Origin: Enterovibrio norvegicus FF-33
Lineage (GTDB): Bacteria; Pseudomonadota; Gammaproteobacteria; Enterobacterales; Vibrionaceae
Assembly: GCF_000286835.2 (NCBI RefSeq)
Contig: NZ_AJYD02000038.1
Span: 1,901,993-1,965,992, forward strand
DNA length: 64,000 bases
Reading direction: 5' to 3'
Every line of letters begins with the position of its first letter. Within the stretch, counting starts at the first letter, position 1. This document shows positions 26,323 to 37,751 of the stretch, in pieces. The translations under genes were made by a program, and so were the position numbers. The notes under the pieces were generated by a model that saw only the letters and a list, made by a program, of their open reading frames with translations, did no database searches and was not told the origin of the DNA.

Positions 26323-26661
26323 TCACTCAGGCTTACCCGGTTTTTGCTCTGAGTAAAAAGCCGCCACATCAGCGAGATCTTGATCATTGAGTGACGAAAC
26401 CTGCTGCTTCATCATCATACCCAACGCGCTGCCACGCTCCCCTTTTTGGTAGTGCTTCATTGCGTTAAACAAATACTCTGCATGCTGCCCATTGAGGTTT
26501 GGATAGTCTTGACGAAGGCTATAACCGGTTGCACCGTGACAAAATTGACAGGAGTAGGCTTTTTGCTCACCCAGTTCAGGGTTACCCTCTGGCATCACAG
26601 CAAACGCCGAATGCGTCACCAAGGCAAATGTCGCGCTGAGGTAGGTTAAATATCGTTTCAT
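26323..26661 (-). CDS. Small periplasmic cytochrome c
   Basis: Exported class I c-type cytochrome of 112 residues. A signal peptide ends near residue 21 (SAFA-V). The haem-binding motif is CQFCH near residue 38, and the axial methionine probably lies in the MMMKQQ stretch near 82. The pattern YPNLNGQHAEYLFNAMKHYQKGER near 53-76 is typical of cytochrome c553/c4-like single domains. It would carry electrons in the periplasm; the partner is unknown. A GAGAGG site before the ATG at 26661 selects this start over 26676. It is divergent from a PhoX-type phosphatase gene, 299 bp away. Confidence 0.85.
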   Translation of the reverse strand: MKRYLTYLSATFALVTHSAFAVMPEGNPELGEQKAYSCQFCHGATGYSLRQDYPNLNGQHAEYLFNAMKHYQKGERGSALGMMMKQQVSSLNDQDLADVAAFYSEQKPGKPE

Positions 26662-26960
26662 CTTAATGCCTCTCATTCAGTTCACGGTAGCATCTCGTAT
26701 TACGACACAATCAACCCTGCTTCGGATCAAGCTGATAGCAGTATTGATGCGTGCTGACGCGAGAACTCACATATACGACGCCTCTCACATCTATCGAAAG
26801 TCTCTCCATCTTGCGAAAAACCCATACTTTATACTCTTTAGACGCTTTGACATATTATCTTCATTGTCATTTAACCTAAGTTTAACAATCACCACGCAAG
26901 ATTTGGAGCCATAACTTAGATCATTCTCCATCCCCGTTAAACACATGAAAGGAAGTCATC

Positions 26961-28856
26961 GTGAGCGAATATAACCAACATAATGACCAACGTGAGTTGG
27001 ACGCAGAGCCAGAGTTCAACCGTTTTATTGATGCCGCAATGAATCGTCGAAATTTCCTTCGAACCGCTGGCGCAGCAGGCTCTGTTGCATTCTTTGCCGC
27101 AAACCCTGTTGCACAAGCGGTTGCGGGTACAATGGATAAAAGCAAACTGATCGGCTTTGAAGCGATCCCCGCTTCCACCGCAGATACTGTACTTGTCCCA
27201 GAAGGATATGTGGCAGAGCCACTGATTTCTTGGGGTGATGCTTTGTTTGTTGAGTCCCCTGCTTTTAGCCAATCTAACGATTCAAAAGCACAGGAAATGC
27301 AATACGGTGACAACACCGATGGCATGACCCTATTTCCTATTACTGACACCCGCGCCGTATTGGTTGCTAATAACGAATACACCAACAACGAATACCTTTA
27401 CCCGCATCAAGGCAAAAATATTTCCGCAGACGATGTACGCAAATCTCAAGCAGCTCATGCGGTATCAATCGTTGAATTAGTGAAGAAAGACGGCCAATGG
27501 CAGGTCAACCGTGAAGGTCGACTGAACCGTAAACTCACTGCCTATACGCCAATGGAAATGACCGGCCCAGCAGCGGGTAATGATTTACTGAAGACCAAAG
27601 CCGATCCAACAGGTAAGAAGATATTAGGCACGTATAACAACTGCGCTAACGGTCAAACGCCTTGGGGCACATACCTAACATGTGAAGAAAACTTCAACGG
27701 CTATTTTGCAACAGATGAAGACGTTGAATTAGGCGACACGTATAAGCGGTATGGCGTCAGCAACAAAGACTGGGGATATGACTGGTGGAAACACGACGAG
27801 CGATTCGACGTTGGCAAAAACCCCAATGAACCGCATCGTTTTGGTTGGGTCGTAGAAATCGACCCAATGGACCCGAACTCCACACCGAAGAAACGTTCTG
27901 CGCTTGGCCGCTTCAAGCATGAAAATGCCGCCATGCTCATCAACGATGATGGTCATGTCGTGGTCTACCTGGGTGATGACGAGCGCGGTGAGCACTTGTA
28001 CAAGTTCGTCTCGAAGAATAAGTACAAACCAGGCACACACGCCTCAAACCGTGATTTGCTGGAAGAAGGCACCCTTTACGTCTCGAAATTCGACGGCAAA
28101 GAAGGTGAGATGAAAGGCACTGGTGAATGGATAGAGCTAACGTTCGGTAAAAATGGTCTCACGCCAGAAAATGGCTTTAACAGTCAAGCCGACGTCATGA
28201 TCTTTGCACGACAAGCAGCAACACAAGTGGGGGCGACAACCATGGACCGTCCTGAATGGGTTGCGGTTCACCCAGACAACAAGCATGTGTTCTGTACGCT
28301 GACCAACAACAAAAACCGTGGTGTGAAAGAAAACCAGCCGGTGAACGTAGCCAATCCACGTGAGAAAAACCCGTACGGCCATATCATCCGTTGGGAACCG
28401 AAAGGCGGCGACCATACCGCTTCTGATTTCACATGGGATATCTTTGTGATGGCAGGCAACCCAGAGGTCAATGAAGGGCTAATGGCCGGCTCTGCAAATA
28501 TTAACAAAGACAATATGTTCAACAGCCCCGATGGTCTCGGATTTGATGCCAGTGGACGTATGTGGATTCTGACCGACGGTAAATATTCCAATAAGGGCAA
28601 TTTTGCAGGCATGGGCAATAACCAGATGTTATGTGCCGACCCAAAAACTGGCGAGATCCATCGCTTTATGACCGGTCCCATTGCATGCGAAATCACCGGC
28701 CTGACATTTTCACCTGACTACAAAACGATGTTTGTGGGCATTCAACACCCAGGTGAAAAACTGGCACCCTCACACTTCCCTGAAGGCGGTGATGCTATCC
28801 CAAGATCAACAGTAATGCGAATTACCCGTAAAGATGGTGGTGTTATTGGCGCGTAA
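26961..28856 (+). CDS. phoX: PhoX-type phosphatase (DUF839), Tat-exported
   Basis: Large periplasmic phosphatase-like protein of 631 residues. The twin-arginine signal is NRRNFLRTAG near residues 29-38, followed by a hydrophobic stretch and a PVAQAVAG cleavage region. The body has the DUF839/PhoX pattern: YGDNTDGMTLFP near 114, NNEYTNNEYLYP near 135, TYLTCEENFNGYF near 236, GRFKHENAAMLI near 316 and PEWVAVHP near 432. PhoX enzymes use iron and calcium to release phosphate from organic esters. The start is GTG with an AAAGGAAG site. I found no convincing Pho box upstream. A strong terminator follows. Confidence 0.85.
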   Translation: MSEYNQHNDQRELDAEPEFNRFIDAAMNRRNFLRTAGAAGSVAFFAANPVAQAVAGTMDKSKLIGFEAIPASTADTVLVPEGYVAEPLISWGDALFVESPAFSQSNDSKAQEMQYGDNTDGMTLFPITDTRAVLVANNEYTNNEYLYPHQGKNISADDVRKSQAAHAVSIVELVKKDGQWQVNREGRLNRKLTAYTPMEMTGPAAGNDLLKTKADPTGKKILGTYNNCANGQTPWGTYLTCEENFNGYFATDEDVELGDTYKRYGVSNKDWGYDWWKHDERFDVGKNPNEPHRFGWVVEIDPMDPNSTPKKRSALGRFKHENAAMLINDDGHVVVYLGDDERGEHLYKFVSKNKYKPGTHASNRDLLEEGTLYVSKFDGKEGEMKGTGEWIELTFGKNGLTPENGFNSQADVMIFARQAATQVGATTMDRPEWVAVHPDNKHVFCTLTNNKNRGVKENQPVNVANPREKNPYGHIIRWEPKGGDHTASDFTWDIFVMAGNPEVNEGLMAGSANINKDNMFNSPDGLGFDASGRMWILTDGKYSNKGNFAGMGNNQMLCADPKTGEIHRFMTGPIACEITGLTFSPDYKTMFVGIQHPGEKLAPSHFPEGGDAIPRSTVMRITRKDGGVIGA

Positions 28857-29250
28857 CTCATACCGCCTCCACAATAAAAACGGCGATCTTATGATCGCCG
28901 TTTTTTCTTTATTTCGCCAAAAAACATCACCGTTAAATAAAATATTTATTGATATTTTAAACAAAACAAAAATAAGTATTGTTGGTATCTCTTACTCAAC
29001 GCGTTTTATATAAGAAAATTGTATCGCCCACGAGAACACGCATTGTATTTACCTATTATAAAAGGCAAAAAAACCATACCAGTGGTAGCTTTGTTTCCAG
29101 ACATCCTTCCTAATTTACATCTAGAAAATTTAATGATGATTTAACGATGTCGTGTCTAATGGTGCGCATAGGCTTGTAGGATATTATATACACCATCACA
29201 AGACAAAATGAATATATAGGAATAGCCCTAAGGACAATGGAGCTGGAAAT
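28857..29250 (+). other. Intergenic stretch before propeller paralog 3
   Basis: 394 bp: the phoX terminator, then very AT-rich DNA. It includes a small palindrome TACCA-G-TGGTA at 29077-29087, about 165 bp upstream of the next start codon. Promoter and leader of paralog 3 must lie here. I see no gene. Confidence 0.4.
28879..28908 (+). terminator. Terminator of the phoX gene
   Basis: AACGGCGATC-TTAT-GATCGCCGTT followed by TTTTC, starting 23 bp after the stop. Confidence 0.85.
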
Positions 29251-30171
29251 ATGAGAAAAACTTTACTATCTACCATGGTATTGACTGTTAGTACTTTCGC
29301 TACATCTGCATCAGCGGTTGATTGCGATGGCAATCTCTACACCATGAATTCAGGACGTGGTGATGTTGGTATTCTCGTCAATATTGACGAAAGTCGCGCT
29401 CGTAACGTGAGCAACTACTTTTTCGAAGCCAATGAAATCGCAACCATACATTCACGCGCCCTATTCAGTGCTTCCGCAATGGCGTATGACGCCTCAAGCG
29501 ATCGCATCTACTATGCGAGTACGCCAACTCCTGCTGATTTTCACATAGCAGGCACAGATAACGGCGACTATACGGCTCAAGAGTTAGAAGGCCTAAATCT
29601 TCAAGCCAGTGCATTCAAGCCGCATCGTTTGGCATATTTCGATATTGCTACACAGACTCACCACTTTGTAGGCAACACACGATTCCAAATTACTCGTATG
29701 ACGTTTGACCCAACGACCGGCACACTATATGGATCGGACATTGGTCGTTTATTTACGATTAACACGAGTACCGCAGAGCAAACCTTAGCGGGCACTTTTG
29801 ACATCAACATTAGATTAGGCGGTTACTCAAACTGGGGCGACTTTGTTTTCTATGGCGGCGAGTTGTTATTTGTTACCAATACCAGAACGTTTGCCATCGA
29901 CACATCTGACGCATCAGCAACAGTGAAATTCTTCCACAATGTTGATTTTGTTACCGCTGCAACCTTAGATCAGAATGGTGAAATTTTGGTGGCATCACGT
30001 AACGTAAACGTTGCTGGTTCACCGAATAGTACCAACCTCTGGTCGCTAAACCCTGTGACTAATGCTAACAACTTCGGCTCTCAGGCTTATGCTGGCTTGG
30101 TGCCAATGGCGGTTGACGCAATGACGAATGTCACGTCGGAGCAAGACGCCTGCTACTCGCCACGCTTCTAA
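29251..30171 (+). CDS. Secreted beta-propeller protein, paralog 3 (propeller only)
   Basis: Exported protein of 306 residues, the short member of the three-paralog set. A signal peptide ends near residue 23 (SASA-V). The rest aligns with the propeller part of paralogs 1 and 2: GNLYTMNSGRGDVGIL near 27, SAMAYDASSDRIYYAS near 75, RMTFDPTTGTLYGSD near 150, and NWGDFVFYGGELLFVTN near 193-209. It stops just after the conserved SEQDACY, where the others continue into Calx-beta, and so lacks both extra domains. It shares no long identical DNA with the other two. This is either the ancestral single-domain form or a truncated one; function unknown. Confidence 0.7.
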   Translation: MRKTLLSTMVLTVSTFATSASAVDCDGNLYTMNSGRGDVGILVNIDESRARNVSNYFFEANEIATIHSRALFSASAMAYDASSDRIYYASTPTPADFHIAGTDNGDYTAQELEGLNLQASAFKPHRLAYFDIATQTHHFVGNTRFQITRMTFDPTTGTLYGSDIGRLFTINTSTAEQTLAGTFDINIRLGGYSNWGDFVFYGGELLFVTNTRTFAIDTSDASATVKFFHNVDFVTAATLDQNGEILVASRNVNVAGSPNSTNLWSLNPVTNANNFGSQAYAGLVPMAVDAMTNVTSEQDACYSPRF

Positions 30172-30206
30172 ACGCATTCATATTGAGTGATGATGAATAA
30201 ATATAT

Positions 30207-30233
30207 AAGCCAACCTTAGGGTTGGCTTTATTG
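30207..30233. terminator. Terminator between paralog 3 and the Mpo1-like gene
   Basis: AAGCCAACC-TTAG-GGTTGGCTT, nine pairs, with TATTGT after it on the plus strand. It could serve both convergent genes. Confidence 0.7.
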
Positions 30234-30265
30234 TGTATTAAAGTCTTCATTCTGACTCAATACAA

Positions 30266-30730
30266 TTACTCAATCTCGTCATCCGTTGTCAACGGCAAGA
30301 TAAAATGAAACACCCATGCTGGCCCAATTAACAAAAACTGAACATCTTTAAAAAAAGAAGGTTTTTTGCCTTCGATGTGGTGCCCAATAAACTGCAACAC
30401 CCACAGCACAACGAACATCACGACAGAGATGATAAGAATGTTGGCGCCAATACCTTGAAGTTCCAGCAACACCATGGTGCAGAATCCTGAAAAGACAGCC
30501 ATCACCACAAACGCTCTGAACGACAAAGAAAAGTAAAACCCAAGCACCATCGCCAAAATCAGAAAGTACGGAGCAATGCTATAGCCGAAAATAGAAAATG
30601 ACGGTATCAGCCATAAAAGCCCTGCCACTGAAAAGTAAATGCCGGGCACAGCCACTTTATGAATTTTCTGGTTAGTAGGGTTCTGGTGACTGTCGCTGTA
30701 TTCCTCAAACCATTCCTCTAACGACTTCAT
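30266..30730 (-). CDS. Mpo1-like membrane protein (DUF962)
   Basis: Inner-membrane protein of 154 residues of the DUF962 family, named after yeast Mpo1, an Fe(II)-dependent 2-hydroxy fatty acid dioxygenase. The conserved histidine motifs are HQNPTNQKIHKVAVPG near residues 15-30 and QFIGHHIEGKKPSFF near 112-126. Four hydrophobic segments lie between and after them. It probably acts on lipids, by analogy only. The start is one of two adjacent ATGs; the second, at 30730, has the better distance from AAGGAG. It follows the acetyltransferase gene by about six bases, so the two probably share a transcript. Confidence 0.85.
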   Translation of the reverse strand: MKSLEEWFEEYSDSHQNPTNQKIHKVAVPGIYFSVAGLLWLIPSFSIFGYSIAPYFLILAMVLGFYFSLSFRAFVVMAVFSGFCTMVLLELQGIGANILIISVVMFVVLWVLQFIGHHIEGKKPSFFKDVQFLLIGPAWVFHFILPLTTDDEIE

Positions 30731-30739
30731 CATTGCTCC

Positions 30740-31273
30740 TTAGCGCGTGACCTGTAAGCCATAAATAGCATGGTCAACGATACGTCCATTTAAGTTTTCC
30801 GCATTGCTGATCTCGCCCTCCAACCGAAAACCGAGTCGTTCACACAAACGTCGACTCGGCTGGTTCTCGGTTGCCACTGCAATTTGTACTTTTTCCATTC
30901 CAAGATCTTCGAAAGCCATTTTGATCATGGCTGACACACTGCGAGAGGCAATGCCTTTTCCTTGATAGCTTTCACTTAACCAATAACCGATCTCGACCTT
31001 TTTCAATTGATGGCAGATAGTATTGAAACTGACGTTACCGACAACACGCTCTTGATAAACAATCGCACAGGTCAGCGATTTTCCATCCGCGTAATCGTGC
31101 AGCGCACCTTGGATAAAGCGTTCAAAAAACGCCTCTTCGTTTGCATGAGGTGGCCACGCTAACCAAGTAGACAGGTATGCGCGCTCTTGGCAAACAATTC
31201 GATAATATTCCTTAGCGAAGGAAGGCTGAACAAGTGCGAGTGACACCTCGTCATCAACAGTGAAGATAAACAC
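30740..31273 (-). CDS. GNAT N-acetyltransferase, RimJ/RimL type
   Basis: Cytoplasmic acetyltransferase of 177 residues that would use acetyl-CoA. It has the RimL-like layout: a Trp-rich opening ERAYLSTWLAWPPHAN near 30-45, IGYWLSESYQGKGIASRSV near 95-113 with the acetyl-CoA pyrophosphate loop QGKGIAS, and ENQPSRRLCERLGFRLEGE near 136-154. Related enzymes acetylate ribosomal proteins or small amines; the target here is unknown. The start is GTG with AAGGAG six bases before it. The Mpo1-like gene follows almost directly. Confidence 0.85.
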   Translation of the reverse strand: MFIFTVDDEVSLALVQPSFAKEYYRIVCQERAYLSTWLAWPPHANEEAFFERFIQGALHDYADGKSLTCAIVYQERVVGNVSFNTICHQLKKVEIGYWLSESYQGKGIASRSVSAMIKMAFEDLGMEKVQIAVATENQPSRRLCERLGFRLEGEISNAENLNGRIVDHAIYGLQVTR

Positions 31274-34285
<3,012 letters not shown>

Positions 34286-34334
34286 AGTCCATCCCCCTTT
34301 GAGGTTTTAGCTGATTCCGTATCACCTCGCGTTC

Positions 34335-34369
34335 AAAGCGCTCGTCCTGCATTGGTCGAGCGCTTTTTC
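34335..34369 (+). terminator. Terminator of katG
   Basis: AAAGCGCTCG/CGAGCGCTTT with a 12-base loop and a T run, 50 bp after the stop. Confidence 0.75.
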
Positions 34370-34690
34370 ATGCAAACAATGTACATTCTTAGTGCTACCC
34401 ATCAATCCAACCCATTTCATACAACCAAACACGCTGCGCTCCGTGCCGAAAATGAAGATCCAACTCAGACTCGATGCGTTTTCACAACAGAGTTTTGCAA
34501 AACGACGCATATTCACCGCCCGTAAGTATTACTAGGATCAAAGCGGTACTCTTTGCGGGCACACGCCCTCGTGCAAAAGTAAAACACATGCATAGGTAAA
34601 ACCACCGAGCCATTGTTCATTCCAACGAGCAAACTCAACGCCATAGGGCACGCAAAGAGAGGGGATCTTCATAAAACAGGAGGTCAAATG
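34370..34690 (+). other. Intergenic stretch between katG and gfa
   Basis: About 320 bp with no gene that I can support. It ends in a perfect AGGAGG ribosome site (34678-34683) followed by an in-frame ATGATG at 34688-34693, which bears on the choice of start for gfa. Confidence 0.4.
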
Positions 34691-34732
34691 ATGTGGAACG
34701 GAGTTCGAAATCTCATTGCTAAGGTGTTCCCT

Positions 34733-35302
34733 ATGACTATTACTATCCACCCCGCCGTTAATGGTGGTGTAAAACATACTGACGTTGCTGGATTCGCTGG
34801 CGGCAAACTAACGTGCAAATGCTCGTCCGACCCCGTTGTGGTTGGCGTCACTGCCCAAACGGCCTATAACCATGTGTGTGGCTGTTCCAAGTGCTGGAAG
34901 CCAGAAGGCGCACTGTTTTCTCAAGTCGCGGTTGTTTCCAAAGACAATGTGGCCATTGAGCAAGGTAGCGACAAACTCGATATCGTTGATACCAGCGCAG
35001 CCATTCAGCGCCATGCCTGCCGTGATTGCGGCGTTCACATGATTGGACGTATCGAAAACGCCGACCACCCATTTTATGGGCTAGATTTCATTCACACTGA
35101 ACTATCAGATTCAGATGGCTGGTCAGCGCCTGAGTTTGCCGCGTTTGTTTCATCCATTATTGAAACAGGCACGCCACCAGAACAAATGACCCCCATCCGT
35201 GAACGTTTGAAAGAACTAGGCCTTGAGCCCTACGATTGCTTGTCCCCCGGCTTAATGGATGCCATCGCCACTCATGTTGCTGCACAACGCGCAGCGCATT
35301 GA
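34733..35302 (+). CDS. gfa: S-(hydroxymethyl)glutathione synthase (formaldehyde-activating enzyme)
   Basis: Zinc enzyme of 189 residues that condenses formaldehyde with glutathione at the start of glutathione-dependent formaldehyde oxidation. Marks are [13 protein letters not shown] near 22-34, [17 protein letters not shown] near 46-62 and [13 protein letters not shown] near 93-105, which together carry the structural and catalytic zinc cysteines. [17 protein letters not shown] near 120 is also family-typical. The start at 34733 gives the usual short N-terminus. An in-frame ATGATG 45 bases upstream has a much better ribosome site, so a 14-residue extension is possible. No frmA-type dehydrogenase is adjacent. 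The Fds formate dehydrogenase 11 kb away would handle the pathway's formate. Confidence 0.9.
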   Translation: MTITIHPAVNGGVKHTDVAGFAGGKLTCKCSSDPVVVGVTAQTAYNHVCGCSKCWKPEGALFSQVAVVSKDNVAIEQGSDKLDIVDTSAAIQRHACRDCGVHMIGRIENADHPFYGLDFIHTELSDSDGWSAPEFAAFVSSIIETGTPPEQMTPIRERLKELGLEPYDCLSPGLMDAIATHVAAQRAAH

Positions 35303-35345
35303 TAAGAAGACAAGAAACCTTCGTCAATTAAACGACACATTAGAT

Positions 35346-35373
35346 AAAAAGCCGACTTCGTGTCGGCTTTTCT
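35346..35373 (+). terminator. Terminator of gfa
   Basis: AAAGCCGAC-TTCGT-GTCGGCTTT with a T run, 46 bp after the stop. Confidence 0.8.
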
Positions 35374-35598
35374 CATTGTCATCTTTTCGTCCAACGCAAA
35401 GCACATCTTTCCCGTATTCCTGTTTAAAGTTTATCACGCCATAACAAGATGCCACATTTGCTCAAAGTCGAGATATCACATTGTGTTAGGGTGAATTATG
35501 GTTACAGAACGCGCTTAGAGTTTGTGCCATGTCACTTGCCGTAAGGCATACTGGCTGAGTGAATTTCCCTTAAGAACATAAAACACAGGATCACCAAT

Positions 35599-35937
35599 AT
35601 GCTGATTAGATTTAGCTGTAAGGCCTACGCAGATATCACTATGTTTGGTGATGTGGGACTTCAGATGTTGAAGATGATGGGACACAGCGAAACCGTGCCG
35701 GGCGCGATTCTCGCTGAAGATATTCCCGCTGCACTGGCACAGTTAAAGCGCGCAATAGAAGCGGAGAAGAATCAGCCAAATCCAGACCCGCTAGAAGATG
35801 AAGAAGAAGAAAACTTCATCGAATCTCCTGTCAGCATGGGGAATCGCGCCATTCCCTTGATAGAGTTATTAACAGCCGCCGCCAAAGAAGAATGCGACGT
35901 CATGTGGCAAGACGCTACCAATAGCAATTTTCTTTAA
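35599..35937 (+). CDS. DUF1840 family protein
   Basis: Small acidic cytoplasmic protein of 112 residues. DUF1840 features are the opening LIRFSCKAYADITMFGDVGL, LKMMGHSETVPGAILAEDIPAAL near 24-46 (two adjacent pieces), an acidic low-complexity middle (DPLEDEEEE), and the closing IPLIELLTAAAKEECDVMW. Function is unknown in the family. It stands alone, with an AGGA site and a strong terminator behind it. Confidence 0.85.
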   Translation: MLIRFSCKAYADITMFGDVGLQMLKMMGHSETVPGAILAEDIPAALAQLKRAIEAEKNQPNPDPLEDEEEENFIESPVSMGNRAIPLIELLTAAAKEECDVMWQDATNSNFL

Positions 35938-36423
35938 GGCCGAACTGAACAGTCCGAACCTTCGAAGAAACAATAACACTTCAGCAAAAACACAAAAGCA
36001 CCGATGGGTTTGTCATCCGTGCTTTTTCGCTTCCCCGTCTATGACACTCACACGTTAACCTTCATATCAGAACAGGCTCGTCGAACGCCTTTCACCGAAT
36101 CTATGCCATCGAACTGCGCTCAAAGAGAAATCGAATACTCATCAGTTCACATTATTCGAGCCGTCTAGGTGCTCAACGCGTTTGTTTGTCAGCAGGAAAA
36201 ATAGTGGTGTAATTATGCGCCGTTGTTGCAACGAACAGGCATCTGCATTCTTTTGGCCATGCAATCAGCCAAAAGAATGTAAGCCGGCTCAAGCCGCTGA
36301 TTCTTAATTGATTATCTAGCGAATATCCGCGAGTCATCTCACACTCTAACTTGCTAACAAAATAGCGAGTGTCAAACATCGTTATGATGCGCAATCCGAT
36401 GCTTAATTATGAAAAGGATTGTC
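35938..36423 (+). other. 486-bp gap upstream of gltS with a long perfect inverted repeat
   Basis: After the DUF1840 terminator the stretch holds a perfect 12-bp inverted repeat CATTCTTTTGGC/GCCAAAAGAATG with a ten-base loop at 36246-36279, about 145 bp before gltS. No T run follows it. A 73-codon minus-strand frame across it has no ribosome site and looks random. Confidence 0.45.
35994..36028 (+). terminator. Terminator of the DUF1840 gene
   Basis: AAAAGCAC-c-GATG pairs with CATC-c-GTGCTTTT around a seven-base loop, with a T run. Confidence 0.8.
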
Positions 36424-37650
36424 ATGAACTTCGTTGACGGTGTCTTGCACATCGAATCATTTCTCGCCGTTACACTCGGTATCATCGTTCTTTTCTTAGG
36501 CCGGCGATTAACTCAAATGAGTTACTGGCTAAAAGAGTTCAGCATTCCAGAGCCTGTTTCAGGCGGTATTCTGGTTTCACTGCTTTTTGCGGTTGTTCAC
36601 TATGCATTTCAGGTTGATATCTCTTTTGATCTCGCCACACGCGACCTGCTGTTGGTTTACTTCTTTACCACCATTGGTATTAATGCCAGCTTGAAAGATC
36701 TCTTCAAAGGCGGCAAACCCCTTATCATTTTGTTGAGTATCACCATTGGATATATGTTCATCCAAAATATAACGGGAATAGGCCTCGCTTTAGCGCTTGA
36801 TCAGCCCGCGGCATTTGGTTTGCTGAGTGGGTCTGTGTCTCTCATTGGCGGTCACGGCACAGCCATCGCATGGGCGCCAAAAATTGGTGAAGCTTTCGAC
36901 CTCAATACCGCAATGGAAGTCGGCATTGCCTGCGCGACCTTTGGACTCATTCTTGCCAGTTTGATGGGTGGACCCATCGCAAAATACCTCATCAACAAAC
37001 ACAACTTGAAAGCCAATGAGGGCGAGAAGGTGGATGTCGGTACTTGCCAAGATTCCAAAGAAACGCGTATCACGTCTTATGATTTTTTAGATGCGATGCT
37101 CGCCATCCATCTCTGTATTATTTTGGGCGCAGTGCTCAACGAAGTGATATCTGGGCTCGGTTTGGATCTTCCCCTGTTTGTTAGTTGCTTGTTTGCAGGT
37201 ATCTTAATTTCTAACCTTATTCCGTCTTCTTACCCTCGTTTAACCGGTACTCGCTGGCCATCCCGTCAACCCGCTGTCGCATTGATTGCAGACATGGCAC
37301 TAGGCGCTTTTCTGTCGATGTCGCTCATGAGCATGCAGTTGTGGGCTTTAGTAGATTTAGCAGGACCACTCTTCATTATTTTGGCCGCTCAGTTCTTGAT
37401 TGCAGTTAGCATTGCGGTATTTGTTGTCTTCCCTTTAATGGGCAAAACCTACGATGCTGCAGTGGTTTGTGCCGGGTTTGGTGGCATATCGCTCGGCTCT
37501 ACACCAACAGCAATGGCAAACATGTCAGCCGTGGCGCAAAAGTACGGTAACTCACATCAAGCTTTCATCATTGTGCCTTTGGTCTGTGCATTCTTTATTG
37601 ATTTAGCCAATGCCCTGATCATTCCCTATTTCATTGGGATGATTAGCTAG
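36424..37650 (+). CDS. gltS: Sodium/glutamate symporter GltS
   Basis: Inner-membrane Na+-coupled glutamate importer of 408 residues with about ten to twelve membrane segments in two inverted halves. Family stretches are IPEPVSGGILVSLLF near residue 40, SGSVSLIGGHGTAIAWAP near 137-154 and FGGISLGSTPTAMANMS near 358-374; the latter two are the Gly/Ser-rich re-entrant loops that form the ion and substrate site. AAGGA five bases before the ATG at 36424 selects this start over 36409. It is monocistronic, ending at a strong bidirectional terminator shared with the TRAP operon. Confidence 0.92.
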   Translation: MNFVDGVLHIESFLAVTLGIIVLFLGRRLTQMSYWLKEFSIPEPVSGGILVSLLFAVVHYAFQVDISFDLATRDLLLVYFFTTIGINASLKDLFKGGKPLIILLSITIGYMFIQNITGIGLALALDQPAAFGLLSGSVSLIGGHGTAIAWAPKIGEAFDLNTAMEVGIACATFGLILASLMGGPIAKYLINKHNLKANEGEKVDVGTCQDSKETRITSYDFLDAMLAIHLCIILGAVLNEVISGLGLDLPLFVSCLFAGILISNLIPSSYPRLTGTRWPSRQPAVALIADMALGAFLSMSLMSMQLWALVDLAGPLFIILAAQFLIAVSIAVFVVFPLMGKTYDAAVVCAGFGGISLGSTPTAMANMSAVAQKYGNSHQAFIIVPLVCAFFIDLANALIIPYFIGMIS

Positions 37651-37700
37651 CTATCTTGGTTCAATAACTGCCTCGACGAGAGTAGCCATATTGGCGAAAA

Positions 37701-37726
37701 AAAATCAGCCCATCTGGGCTGATTTT
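37701..37726. terminator. Bidirectional terminator between gltS and the TRAP operon
   Basis: AAAATCAGCC/GGCTGATTTT around a CATCTG loop, with A and T runs on both sides. It serves gltS on the plus strand and the monooxygenase-TRAP operon on the minus strand. Confidence 0.85.
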
Positions 37727-37751
37727 CATTTAAGCAATCAGAACATAAACA

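Noticed and set aside
26848..26890. Pho box upstream of phoX
   Set aside because: TTGACAT and TTGTCAT occur but with 16-base spacing, not the 11-base period of PhoB sites.
36173..36394. 73-codon minus-strand frame before gltS
   Set aside because: Spans the inverted repeat, no ribosome site, no similarity.
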